Shown here: in pieces, positions 49,095 through 57,419 of the stretch
Numbering within the stretch: the stretch's first letter is position 1
Layout of the letters: each line of letters starts with the position of its first letter
Assembly (NCBI GenBank): GCA_026393275.1
Contig: JAPLAM010000087.1
Location: forward strand, 1-64,000
Length of the DNA stretch: 64,000 nt
Reading direction: 5' to 3'
From: Arthrobacter sp.
Lineage (GTDB): Bacteria > Actinomycetota > Actinomycetes > Actinomycetales > Micrococcaceae
Notes under the pieces: model-generated
Seen by the model: the letters and a program-made list of their open reading frames with translations, nothing else
What the model was told of the DNA's origin: nothing
The model's database searches: none
Position numbers and translations under genes: made by a program

Positions 49095-49811
49095 ATGGCG
49101 GTCATCGAGCTCTCCGGGGTGAACAAGGTTTACGGCAACGGTGAAGCGGAGGTCCGGGCGCTCGACGGCGTCAGCGTCACCATCGAGCGTGGCGAGTTTG
49201 TGGCCATCATCGGGGCATCCGGCTCCGGCAAGTCGACCATGATGAACATCATCGGCTGCCTGGATGCCCCGACGTCGGGGAACTACTTTCTGGACGGCAT
49301 CCACACGGCAGAGCTGGACGAATTCCAGCAGGCGCAGATCCGCAACCGCAAGATCGGCTTCGTCTTTCAGAACTTCAACCTGATTCCGCGCACCAAGGCC
49401 GTCGAGAACGTGGCCATGCCCCTGGCCTACGCCGGAATCGGCCGGCCCGAACGGCGCACCCGCGCCCTGGCAGTGCTCGATTCCGTCGGGCTGTCCAGCC
49501 GCGCGGACCACAAACCCTCGCAGCTCTCCGGCGGCCAACAGCAGCGCGTCGCGATCGCACGGGCCCTCGTCACCAATCCTGTCCTGCTGCTGGCCGACGA
49601 ACCGACGGGAGCGCTGGATTCGCGCTCGTCCTCGGAAATCCTTGACCTGTTCGACCGGCTCCACGAAGCGGGCCGGCCCATCGTGATGATCACCCATGAG
49701 ATGGACGTGGCCGAACGGGCCGGCCGGGTGCTGCGGATGCAGGACGGCCGGATCGTGTCGGACGTCCTGCAGCAGCCCCTCGGCGGCCGCGCCCTGGCCG
49801 GGGCGCAGTGA
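49095..49811 (+). CDS. MacB/LolD-type ABC transporter ATP-binding protein
   Basis: 238 residues: Walker A GASGSGKST (about 40-48), Q-loop FVFQNFNLIPR, signature LSGGQQQRVAIARAL, Walker B LLLADEPTGALD, H-loop MITHEMD. The order and FNLIPR Q-loop are typical of LolD/MacB ATPases that power mechanotransmission rather than translocation across the membrane. It overlaps the permease gene by GTGA. Confidence 0.95.
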   Translation: MAVIELSGVNKVYGNGEAEVRALDGVSVTIERGEFVAIIGASGSGKSTMMNIIGCLDAPTSGNYFLDGIHTAELDEFQQAQIRNRKIGFVFQNFNLIPRTKAVENVAMPLAYAGIGRPERRTRALAVLDSVGLSSRADHKPSQLSGGQQQRVAIARALVTNPVLLLADEPTGALDSRSSSEILDLFDRLHEAGRPIVMITHEMDVAERAGRVLRMQDGRIVSDVLQQPLGGRALAGAQ

Positions 49812-51052
49812 GCCTCCTGGAGTCGGCGCGGTTCGCCCTCGCCGGGGTCGCGGCCAACAAGATGCGCTCCATCCTGACCACGCTGGGAATCCTCATCGGC
49901 ATCGCCGCCGTGATCGTGTTGCTCGCCGTCGGCGCCGGGACCAGCAACGCCATTAAGGCCCAGATCGGCAAGCTGGGAACCAACGTGCTGACGGTGAGCC
50001 GGTCAACGGCCGTCGGCGGGCGCGCCGGCGCAGGCGCCCAGGTCGGGGCGAGCCGCACCCGCAGCACCAACCTCACGCTCGACGACGACAAGGCCCTCAC
50101 CGACCCGGTGCTGGCCCCCGACGTCGCACGCACGGCACCGATCGTGCAGGCGCAAAGCGTGACCGGGACCTACAAGAGCGCCACACACTCGGTGGCGAGT
50201 TTCCTGGGCACCACCCCGTCATATTTCGCGATCACCAACAGCGCCGTGGCGTCGGGTGCACTCTTCACCGACGCCGACCAGCAGGCCGGAAACCCGGTGG
50301 CCGTGATCGGCAATACCGTCGCTGCCGACCTCTTCGGCACCAACACGTCCGCCGCCGTCGGGCAGACCATCCAGCTCAACGGCCAGAACTTCACCATTGC
50401 CGGCGTGCTGGGTGCCAAGGGATCCTCGGGGCTGAACGACCCCGACGACATCGTGGTGGTGCCGCTGTCCACCGCGCAAAACAAGTTCACCGGATACGCG
50501 CCGACCCTTGCGTCCATCACCGTGCAGGCCACCTCCGCGGACGTCATGAACCAGGCACAGAACGAGCTGCAGATGATCCTTGACGCCCGGCACCGCGTGG
50601 ACGCCAGCAGCCGTGACTACCAGGTGCGGAACCAGGCCCAGATCCTGACCACCGCCACCAACACCACGCAGACCCTGACCATCCTGCTGGGTGCCGTTGC
50701 CGCCATCAGCCTGCTGGTCGGCGGGATCGGCGTCATGAACATCATGCTGGTCACCGTCACCGAGCGGACCCGGGAAATCGGCATCCGCAAGGCCATCGGC
50801 GCGTCCCGCGGGAGCATCGTCGCGCAGTTCCTGATCGAGTCCCTGATCATCTCGGTCATCGGCGGTGTGGCCGGAATCGTCATCGGTTTCGCCGGCAGCG
50901 CCTTCCCGATCATTGGGGTCCAGCCCGAGGTCCAGCCCTGGACCGTGTGGCTCTCCCTCGCCGTGTCCGCCATTATCGGCCTCGTATTTGGTGTCTACCC
51001 CGCCAACAAGGCCGCGAAGCTGCGGCCCATCGACGCACTCCGCTATGAATAG
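49808..51052 (+). CDS. MacB-like ABC transporter permease (FtsX domain)
   Basis: 414 residues: one N-terminal transmembrane segment (about 15-42, RSILTTLGILIGIAAVIVLLAVG), a large extracytoplasmic MacB_PCD domain (about 45-280), then three C-terminal segments of the FtsX domain (ILLGAVAAISLLVGGIGVMNIMLV; SLIISVIGGVAGIVIGFAGS; SLAVSAIIGLVFGVYPANKAAKLRPIDALRYE). The last motif is diagnostic of the family. GTG at 49808. It probably exports a peptide, drug or lipid; the substrate is unknown. Confidence 0.93.
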   Translation: MSLLESARFALAGVAANKMRSILTTLGILIGIAAVIVLLAVGAGTSNAIKAQIGKLGTNVLTVSRSTAVGGRAGAGAQVGASRTRSTNLTLDDDKALTDPVLAPDVARTAPIVQAQSVTGTYKSATHSVASFLGTTPSYFAITNSAVASGALFTDADQQAGNPVAVIGNTVAADLFGTNTSAAVGQTIQLNGQNFTIAGVLGAKGSSGLNDPDDIVVVPLSTAQNKFTGYAPTLASITVQATSADVMNQAQNELQMILDARHRVDASSRDYQVRNQAQILTTATNTTQTLTILLGAVAAISLLVGGIGVMNIMLVTVTERTREIGIRKAIGASRGSIVAQFLIESLIISVIGGVAGIVIGFAGSAFPIIGVQPEVQPWTVWLSLAVSAIIGLVFGVYPANKAAKLRPIDALRYE

Positions 51053-51059
51053 GATTTCC

Positions 51060-51524
51060 ATGAAGACTTCCATCCCAGGTACCCGCCGCGCCGCACCCGG
51101 CAACGGCGATTCGGCCGAGCAGTTCCCCACCGAGGCGCTGCCGGCAACGGAGCTCCCGCCCGGCGACGGCGAGACTCTCATGTTGCCCGTTGCCGATGAC
51201 GAGCCGTTCATCCCGAAGAGCAGGTATGTCATGGGACGGTCCACGAAGGTGCTGGTCTGCGTGGTCCTCGTGGCGGCCGGCATGTTCACCGGTTCGGCCA
51301 TCCAAAAGCAGATCGACGCGGGAACGCGCGCCTCCCGGGGCAACTTCGGCACTGTCCAGGGTCCGGGCGCGGGAACGGGGACCGGCTCCGTGAGCCCGAC
51401 GCCGGGCCAGGGCCGCCGCAGCGGCGGTACGGCCGGTGGAGGGGCCGGGGGAGGGGCTGTCGGGAGCGGCGGATCCGTTGCCCCGACCGCGGTCCCGTCA
51501 GCGGTCCCGTCAGCGGGTCAGTAG
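51060..51524 (+). CDS. Small single-pass membrane protein with a Gly/Ser/Pro tail, fourth gene of the efflux operon
   Basis: 154 residues: acidic N-terminal part with Thr/Pro/Glu, one transmembrane segment (about 61-80, KVLVCVVLVAAGMFTGSAI) and an extracytoplasmic low-complexity tail (Gly/Ser/Pro/Ala, about 95-154). No homologue is recognised. It starts 8 bp after the permease stop (AGGA 5 bp upstream of ATG 51060; ATG 51045 overlapping the permease stop is also in frame). It may be an accessory subunit; this is inference from position only. Confidence 0.7.
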   Translation: MKTSIPGTRRAAPGNGDSAEQFPTEALPATELPPGDGETLMLPVADDEPFIPKSRYVMGRSTKVLVCVVLVAAGMFTGSAIQKQIDAGTRASRGNFGTVQGPGAGTGTGSVSPTPGQGRRSGGTAGGGAGGGAVGSGGSVAPTAVPSAVPSAGQ

Positions 51525-51526
51525 GC

Positions 51527-51554
51527 GCAAGTCAGTGAGTGCAAGTCAGTGAGT
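51527..51554. repeat. 14-bp tandem duplication
   Basis: GCAAGTCAGTGAGT occurs twice back to back just after the stop codon at the end of the efflux operon. Confidence 0.75.
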
Positions 51555-51591
51555 GCTGGTCAATAAATGACGAAGCTCAATGACTGACGAA

Positions 51592-51630
51592 GCGCCGCCG
51601 TCCCCGCCATAGCGGTGGGGACGGCGGCGC
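51592..51630. terminator. Bidirectional terminator between the efflux operon and fadB
   Basis: A perfect 14-bp GC stem (GCGCCGCCGTCCCC with complement 51617-51630) and 11-nt loop between convergent operons; no T-run. Confidence 0.65.
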
Positions 51631-51662
51631 CGTAGGGGTGGTCAGGCTCAGGGCGGCCAGGC

Positions 51663-53828
51663 TCAGGCAGCCGGCGCCGAAGCCACTCCCGGCGCGAGGA
51701 ACTTCTTGCCGGTGACCCGCTCGGAGGCGCCCGCCCGGTCCAGGTACGGGGTGATGCCGCCCAGGAACATCGGCCAGCCCGCGCCGAGGATCATGCAGAG
51801 GTCGATGTCCTCCGGGCCGGCCACGACGCCTTCGGCCAGCATCAGGCCGATCTCTTCCGCGAGGGCGTCCTGCGTGCGGCGCAGCACGTCCTCCGCGGTG
51901 GAGGGCGAGTCGCCGAAGGACATCAGCGCGAGGGTTTCGGCGGGAATCACGGGCTTGCCGGCCTTCACCGACGCCGGATCCCAGATGGACGTGATGCCGT
52001 TGTCGATCAGCGCCTGCAGGTTTGTAGAGACGGTGAAGCGGTCGCCGAACGCGGCGTGCAGGGATTCCTGGACGTGCTGGGCGACGGGCAGCCCCACCAT
52101 GGCACCGAGCGTGAACGGTGTCATCGGCAGGCCCATCGGGCGCAGCGCGTTGTCCGCCACCTCGGCCGGGGTGCCCTCATCGAAGGCGGCCGTCACTTCG
52201 CCCATCAGCCGCAGCAGGAGCCGGTTGACCACGAAGGCCGCGGCATCCTTGACCAGCACGGCGGACTTCTTGAGCCCCTTGGCGAGTTCGAACGCGGTGG
52301 CCAGCACGGCGTCGTCGGTCTTGGGGGCGCGGACAATCTCCAGCAAAGGCATCACGGCCACCGGGTTGAAGAAGTGGAAGCCCACCAGGCGCTCGGGGTT
52401 CTGCAGGTCCTCCGCCATGGCGGTGACGGACAGCGAGGAGGTGTTGGTGGCCAGGATGCACTCGGGTGAGACGATCGCCTCGACCTCCTTGAAGACCTGC
52501 TTCTTGACGTTGAGCTCCTCGAACACGGCCTCGATCACGAAGTCGGCGTCGGCGAAGGCTTCCTTGGACACCGAGCCGGTGACCAGCGCCTTGGTCCGGT
52601 TGGCGGCGTCCGCGCTGATCCGCTTCTTCGCCAGCAGCTTGTCCACCTCGGCGTGCACGTAGCCCACGCCCTTGTCCACCCGCGCCTGGTCGATGTCCGT
52701 CAGCACCACCGGCACCTTCAGCTGGCGGGCGAAGAGGAGCGCGAGCTGGCTGGCCATCAGGCCGGCGCCGACGACGCCGATCTTCGTGACCGGCCGGGCG
52801 AGCTTGCGGTCCGGGGCGCCGGCGGGACGCTTGGAGCGGCGCTGCACCAGGTCCAGGAAGGCGTAGACCGTGGAGCGGAACTCGTCGGTCTGCATCAGGT
52901 CCGCGAGCGTCTGGCATTCGAGCTCGGCCGATTCCGCCTGCGTCAGGGTGCGGTTGGCTTCCAGCACGTCCAGGACCTTGGCGGGCGCCGGGGAGGCGTT
53001 GGAGGTCTTGGCCTCCACGAAGGCGCGGCCGGCGGCAACGGCGGCCGCCCACCGTTCGGCGACTTCCGGGGCAGCGGGGTCGACGGCGTTGGCGCGTTCG
53101 GGTGTGACGGTGCCGGCAATCACCCGGGCGGCCCAGGCGACGGACTGCTCCACGAAGTCGGCCGGTTCGAAGATGGCGTCCGCGACGCCGAGTTCGTAGG
53201 CCTGCGGGCCCGTCAGGGTGCGGTTGTTGCTCAGCGGGTTCTCGATCATCACCTTGAGGGCGTTCTCGGGGCCGATCAGCCGCGGCAGGATATAGACGCC
53301 GCCCCAGCCCGGGACCAGGCCGATGAACGCTTCCGGCAGGGCCAGCGCACCGGCCCCGGTGGACACGGTGCGGTAGGTGGACTGCAGCGCGATCTCCAGC
53401 CCGCCGCCCAGGGCCAGCCCGTTGATGAACGCGAAGCTCGGCACGCCCAGGTTCGCCAGGGTGGCGTAGACGTCGTGGCCCAGCTGGGCCATCCAGAGGC
53501 CCTGCTCGCGGCCGCTGACCGACTTGACCGTGGAGAGGTCCGCGCCGGCGACCAGGAAGTACGGCTTGCCGGTCACGCCGACGCCGGCGATCTCGCCGCG
53601 CGCGGCGCGGTCCCGCAGCCCCTCGAGCACGGTCCCCAGTTCGATCAGGGTGTTCGGGCCCAGGGTGGTGGGCTTGGAGTGGTCCAGGCCGTTGTCCAGC
53701 GTGACCAGCGCGAACGTGCCGGGGCTCTTCCCATCGACGGCCGGGAGCTGGATGTCCTGGACGTAGGAGCGGGTGACCGTCTCGCCCGGAAACAGCTCGG
53801 CAAGCTTGCGGTAATCGGCGGCGCTCAT
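51663..53828 (-). CDS. fadB: Fatty-acid oxidation multifunctional protein (enoyl-CoA hydratase / 3-hydroxyacyl-CoA dehydrogenase)
   Basis: 721 residues: crotonase domain (1-300, ALGGGLEIAL oxyanion-hole helix, LPEAFIGLVPGWGG catalytic region), Rossmann NAD-binding domain from GVVGAGLMASQLALLF (about 350), and C-terminal dehydrogenase helical domain (VGFHFFNPVAVMPLLEIVRAP, DAAAFVVNRLLL). It catalyses steps two and three of beta-oxidation. It overlaps the thiolase gene upstream by 4 bp (ATGA on the minus strand), forming a fadA-fadB pair transcribed from the promoter at 55.2 kb. Confidence 0.93.
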   Translation of the reverse strand: MSAADYRKLAELFPGETVTRSYVQDIQLPAVDGKSPGTFALVTLDNGLDHSKPTTLGPNTLIELGTVLEGLRDRAARGEIAGVGVTGKPYFLVAGADLSTVKSVSGREQGLWMAQLGHDVYATLANLGVPSFAFINGLALGGGLEIALQSTYRTVSTGAGALALPEAFIGLVPGWGGVYILPRLIGPENALKVMIENPLSNNRTLTGPQAYELGVADAIFEPADFVEQSVAWAARVIAGTVTPERANAVDPAAPEVAERWAAAVAAGRAFVEAKTSNASPAPAKVLDVLEANRTLTQAESAELECQTLADLMQTDEFRSTVYAFLDLVQRRSKRPAGAPDRKLARPVTKIGVVGAGLMASQLALLFARQLKVPVVLTDIDQARVDKGVGYVHAEVDKLLAKKRISADAANRTKALVTGSVSKEAFADADFVIEAVFEELNVKKQVFKEVEAIVSPECILATNTSSLSVTAMAEDLQNPERLVGFHFFNPVAVMPLLEIVRAPKTDDAVLATAFELAKGLKKSAVLVKDAAAFVVNRLLLRLMGEVTAAFDEGTPAEVADNALRPMGLPMTPFTLGAMVGLPVAQHVQESLHAAFGDRFTVSTNLQALIDNGITSIWDPASVKAGKPVIPAETLALMSFGDSPSTAEDVLRRTQDALAEEIGLMLAEGVVAGPEDIDLCMILGAGWPMFLGGITPYLDRAGASERVTGKKFLAPGVASAPAA

Positions 53829-55096
53829 GCTGCGGCTCCAGTCTCGGTGGTGGTGTGGCGTGTGGTTGCTTTGTCAAAGGGGGTACCGTATTCGGCGTGG
53901 TGCGGGTTTTCCCAGATGACGGTGGCCCCCATGCCCAGGCCGATGCACATGGTGGTCATTCCGAAGCGGACGGACGGGTCTTCCTCGAACTGCCGCGCCA
54001 GCTGGTTCATCAGCCGGACGCCGGAGGAGGCAAGCGGGTGTCCCACGGCGATCGCGCCGCCGTAGCGGTTAACCCGGGGGTCTTCGTCGGCGATGCCGAA
54101 GTGGTCCAGGAAGCTCAGCACCTGGACGGCGAAGGCCTCGTTGATCTCGAACAGGCCGATGTCCTCGATGCCGAGTCCGGCGCTCTTCAGCGCCTTCTCG
54201 GTGGCAGGGACCGGGCCGATGCCCATGACCTCCGGTTCGACGCCGGCGAAGGCGTAGCTGACCAGGCGCATCTTGACCGGCAGGCCCAGCTCCTCGGCGG
54301 CGTCCGCGGAGGCCAGCAGGGCCGCCGTGGCGCCGTCGTTGAGGCCGGCGGCGTTGCCGGCGGTGACCCGGCCGTGCGCGCGGAACGGGGTGCGCAGCGC
54401 GGCGAGGTCCTCCACCGAGGTCCCCGGCCGCGGCGGCTCGTCCACCGTGTTGACGGTCCAGCCCTGGCCCGGCTTCATGGTGGCCACGGGGACCAGGTCC
54501 GGCTGGATCTGCTCCTTGGCGTAGGCGGCGGCAAGCTTGTCCTGGGAGGCGACCGCGTAGGCGTCGGTGCGGTCCTTGGTGATCGCAGGGAAACGGTCGT
54601 GCAGGTTTTCCGCGGTGTTGCCCATGTTCAGGGCGGCGGGGTCCACGATCCGCTCGGACATGAACCGCGGGTTGGGGTCCGCGCCCGCGCCCATCGGGTG
54701 GTTGCCCATGTGCTCGACGCCGCCGGCAATGACGACGTCGTACGCGCCGAAGCCGATGCCGCTTGCCGTCGTCGTCACCGCGGTCATGGCGCCGGCGCAC
54801 ATCCGGTCGATCGCGAAGCCCGGAACGGTCCGCGGCAGCCCCGCCAGCAGGGCGGCGGTGCGGCCGATGGTCAGGCCCTGGTCCCCGGTCTGGGTGGTTG
54901 CGGCGATGGCCACCTCGTCGATCCGCGCGGCCGGCAGCGACGGGTTGCGGCGCAGGAGCTCGCGGATGCACTTGACCACGAGGTCATCGGCCCGGGTTCC
55001 CGCGTAAATGCCCTTTTCGCCGGCGCGGCCGAAGGGGGTGCGGACACCGTCGACGAACACGACGTCGCGGACGGTGCGGCTGCTGGCTGGGCTCAC
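53825..55096 (-). CDS. fadA: Acetyl-CoA acyltransferase (thiolase)
   Basis: 423-residue thiolase that cleaves 3-ketoacyl-CoA in beta-oxidation. Catalytic residues visible: C100 in DRMCAGAMTAV, H353 in VGHPLASSG and C384 in MTTMCIGLGMGA. GTG at 55096 with GAGGAG 7 bp upstream. First gene of fadA-fadB. The promoter carries a 24-bp palindrome, so a TetR-type repressor sensing acyl-CoA is plausible; none is encoded in the window. Confidence 0.94.
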   Translation of the reverse strand: MSPASSRTVRDVVFVDGVRTPFGRAGEKGIYAGTRADDLVVKCIRELLRRNPSLPAARIDEVAIAATTQTGDQGLTIGRTAALLAGLPRTVPGFAIDRMCAGAMTAVTTTASGIGFGAYDVVIAGGVEHMGNHPMGAGADPNPRFMSERIVDPAALNMGNTAENLHDRFPAITKDRTDAYAVASQDKLAAAYAKEQIQPDLVPVATMKPGQGWTVNTVDEPPRPGTSVEDLAALRTPFRAHGRVTAGNAAGLNDGATAALLASADAAEELGLPVKMRLVSYAFAGVEPEVMGIGPVPATEKALKSAGLGIEDIGLFEINEAFAVQVLSFLDHFGIADEDPRVNRYGGAIAVGHPLASSGVRLMNQLARQFEEDPSVRFGMTTMCIGLGMGATVIWENPHHAEYGTPFDKATTRHTTTETGAAA

Positions 55097-55186
55097 GTTT
55101 TACTCCTCATTGAGACATGGGTGCCGGATCCCTGTCCGTGGCCCGTGGGCGCGAACGGACCGGAGCGATCCAGGCGGCATCCCTCA

Positions 55187-55210
55187 CTATGTTACTCATG
55201 AGTAACATAG
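55187..55210. promoter_or_regulatory. 24-bp perfect palindromic operator over the fadA promoter
   Basis: Half-site CTATGTTACTCA and its exact complement, contiguous, with no spacer (centre 55198/55199). It covers the spacer and -10 of the fadA promoter. Perfect symmetry and length suggest a TetR-family operator. Confidence 0.75.
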
Positions 55211-55217
55211 CTGGCAA
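55189..55217 (-). promoter_or_regulatory. fadA promoter
   Basis: On the minus strand: -35 TTGCCA (55217-55212), 17-bp spacer, -10 TAACAT (55194-55189). It gives a leader of about 85 nt to the fadA GTG. Confidence 0.6.
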
Positions 55218-55229
55218 GGGGCGTTTCGG

Positions 55230-56642
55230 TCAGGAATCGGCACCGGCCGACGGTGCGGACGCCGCCGGGGGAACCGCCCCGGGGCCGGTTTCGGCCGGGG
55301 TGTCCGCCTTGGCCTCCTTGGCCGGCAGCGGCTGCGGGTCCAGGAAGGCGTCGGCGATCAGCGGGGCCGTGAGCTGGATCTGCCACTGGCGGGCGCCGAG
55401 GTTTTGCAGCTCTTCGGCGATGCCCTCCTCGCTGATTTCCGCCGGAGGCCGCCACGCGACGCGGCGGAGGTAGTCCGGGGTGAGCAGGTTTTCGACCGGG
55501 AGGTTCAGCTCCTCCGCCCGGACCTGGAGCTTGGGCCGGGCCGTGGCGAGCCGCGCGGCGGCCTCCGGATCCCGGTCCGCCCAGACCCGCGGCGGCGGGG
55601 GAGCGTTGGTGGGCAGGTGCAGCGGCGGCAGCTCCTCGAGGCTCCGGGCGGTGCTGATGCAGCGCAGCCAGCGCGGCGCTTCGCGTTGCGCGGCCCGGCC
55701 GTGGAAGCCCTTGGTGCCGAGCAGTTGCGGAACAGTGGTGGGCATTGCCTTGGCAGCGGCCACGAGGGACGAATCGGGGATGAGCCGGCCCGGCGCGATG
55801 TCCCGCTTCTGTGCCAGCGAGTCGCGCTCCAGCCACAGTTCGCGGACGGCGGCGAGCTGGCGGCGGTCCCGGATCTGGTGCAGCCCGGAGGTCTTGCGCC
55901 AGGGATCGACGCGCGGCGGGGCCGTGCCGGCTTCGAGGATCGCGGCGAATTCCTGCTCCGCGTACTCCAGCTTGCCGTCGGCCGTGAGGAGTTCGACCAG
56001 TTCCTCGCGCAGTTCGGCGAGGACCTCGACGTCGAGCGCTGCATAGCGCAGCCAGGGTTCGGGCAGCGGCCGGGTAGACCAGTCGGCGGCGGAGTGTTCC
56101 TTCGCCAGGCCGAAGCCCAGCAGCTGTTCGATCACGGCCGCGAGGCCCACGCGGGGCAGTCCGGCCAGCCGGGCGGCGAGTTCGGTATCGAAGAGCTTGT
56201 CCGGCCACATGCCGAGTTCGGAAAGGCAGGGGAGGTCCTGGCTGGCCGCGTGCAGGATCCATTCGACGCCGCGCAGGGCCTCATCGATGATGCGCAGGTC
56301 CCCGAACGGCTCCGGGTCAATCAGCCAGGTGCCGGCGCCCTCGCGGCGGATCTGGACGAGGAAGGCGCGCTGGCCGTAACGGAATCCGGAGGCACGTTCC
56401 GCGTCAACGCCCGCGGGGCCGTGGCCTGCGGCCAGGGCGGCCGCACAACGTGCCAGACCTGCCTGGGTTTCGATGACGAGCGGGACGCCGTCGCGGGGAG
56501 CGTCTAGGTCTATCACCTCGGGAACCAGGCTGTCGAAGCCTTCCACCGTGATGTGGGCCGCTGTGTCGGCGGCCCCGGCCGTGCTGGGGACTGTGTCGGC
56601 GGCCGTGTTGGCCGTATCGATTTCCGGATTATGAGGGGTCAT
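55230..56642 (-). CDS. Ribonuclease D-type 3'-5' exonuclease with HRDC domain
   Basis: 470 residues. The DEDDy exonuclease motifs are intact: D80/E82 in GVDAERASG, D136 (with H131) in WILHAASQDL, and Y200/D204 in RYAALDVEVL. An HRDC domain follows (about 245-330), then a C-terminal helical domain and an acidic/Pro tail. It is presumably involved in tRNA/stable RNA 3' maturation. ATG at 56642 is preceded by GGAGG and also by TAAACT. In actinobacteria it normally lies next to DUF3000, as here. Confidence 0.92.
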   Translation of the reverse strand: MTPHNPEIDTANTAADTVPSTAGAADTAAHITVEGFDSLVPEVIDLDAPRDGVPLVIETQAGLARCAAALAAGHGPAGVDAERASGFRYGQRAFLVQIRREGAGTWLIDPEPFGDLRIIDEALRGVEWILHAASQDLPCLSELGMWPDKLFDTELAARLAGLPRVGLAAVIEQLLGFGLAKEHSAADWSTRPLPEPWLRYAALDVEVLAELREELVELLTADGKLEYAEQEFAAILEAGTAPPRVDPWRKTSGLHQIRDRRQLAAVRELWLERDSLAQKRDIAPGRLIPDSSLVAAAKAMPTTVPQLLGTKGFHGRAAQREAPRWLRCISTARSLEELPPLHLPTNAPPPPRVWADRDPEAAARLATARPKLQVRAEELNLPVENLLTPDYLRRVAWRPPAEISEEGIAEELQNLGARQWQIQLTAPLIADAFLDPQPLPAKEAKADTPAETGPGAVPPAASAPSAGADS

Positions 56643-56705
56643 GATGCCTCCAGTTTAGCGACATCACTCCCGATACCGGCCGGGGCTGCGCCTGCGGGGG
56701 TGTTC

Positions 56706-57350
56706 TCATGCCTGCCCAGGACGCCAGCGGGGCAGCGCGGTGACGCCCTCGGGCAGCGGCGGAAGGCCGGCAAAAGTGCAGACCATGTCCGACCATGCCT
56801 CCAAGTGCGCGCTGATGTCCCGGCCGGCCGGAGTCCAGGAGGCGCGGAGTTCAATGTCAATGCTTTCGGGCCGGTCGGCGAGCGTGCCGAAGCTTTCGGA
56901 GAGTATCCGGGTGGCTGTGCCGCCGGCCGAGCGGTACGGTGCCTGGTGGTTTTCCAGTGCCTCCACAAGCCAGGTCCAGGCCACGGAGCCGAGCATCTCG
57001 TCGTTGCCCATTTCCGGCTCCAGCTGGGCGCGGATGTACGTGACGATCCGGAATTCCCCGTCCCAGACCGCGGAGCCGTCGGGGTCGTGCAGGAGGATGA
57101 ACCGGCCTGTGGCGAGCTCGACGTCGTCGCTGCCGGCCGCCGGGGCCAGGGCGGTGGCCGCCGGGCCGTGGACCGTGCCGGGGGCCGGTTCGCCGGGGAC
57201 CACGACCTCCGCGCCGAGCGCCACGGCGTACGGCGCGAGCCGGCCGGGCGCCGGGATCTCGTCGAGGCGCAACTCGCTGCGGCAGCGTGCTTTTCGAAGG
57301 GTTCCCAGGGCGAAGAGAAAATCCGCCGGAACCTGGTCGAGGGGGTTCAC
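56706..57350 (-). CDS. DUF3000 domain-containing protein
   Basis: 214 residues matching DUF3000 (VPADFLFALGTLRKARCRSELRLDEIPAP ... LGSVAWTWLVEALENHQAPYRSAGGTATRILSESFG ... IELRASWTP). Conserved next to RNase D in actinobacteria (counterpart of Rv2680 as I recall); function unknown. GTG at 57350 has no Shine-Dalgarno but lies 6 nt after a TAACCT box. It precedes RNase D by 63 bp on the same strand. Confidence 0.87.
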   Translation of the reverse strand: MNPLDQVPADFLFALGTLRKARCRSELRLDEIPAPGRLAPYAVALGAEVVVPGEPAPGTVHGPAATALAPAAGSDDVELATGRFILLHDPDGSAVWDGEFRIVTYIRAQLEPEMGNDEMLGSVAWTWLVEALENHQAPYRSAGGTATRILSESFGTLADRPESIDIELRASWTPAGRDISAHLEAWSDMVCTFAGLPPLPEGVTALPRWRPGQA

Positions 57351-57356
57351 AGTGAA

Positions 57357-57362
57357 AGGTTA
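57357..57362 (-). promoter_or_regulatory. -10 box of a probable leaderless promoter (DUF3000 gene)
   Basis: On the minus strand TAACCT, 6 nt, GTG (first base 57350). Confidence 0.55.
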
Positions 57363-57419
57363 TGCACGGGCGCCGTCCCGGCCCGGCAGGCTCGCCGCCC
57401 GGCCGGGACGGCCCTGCGC

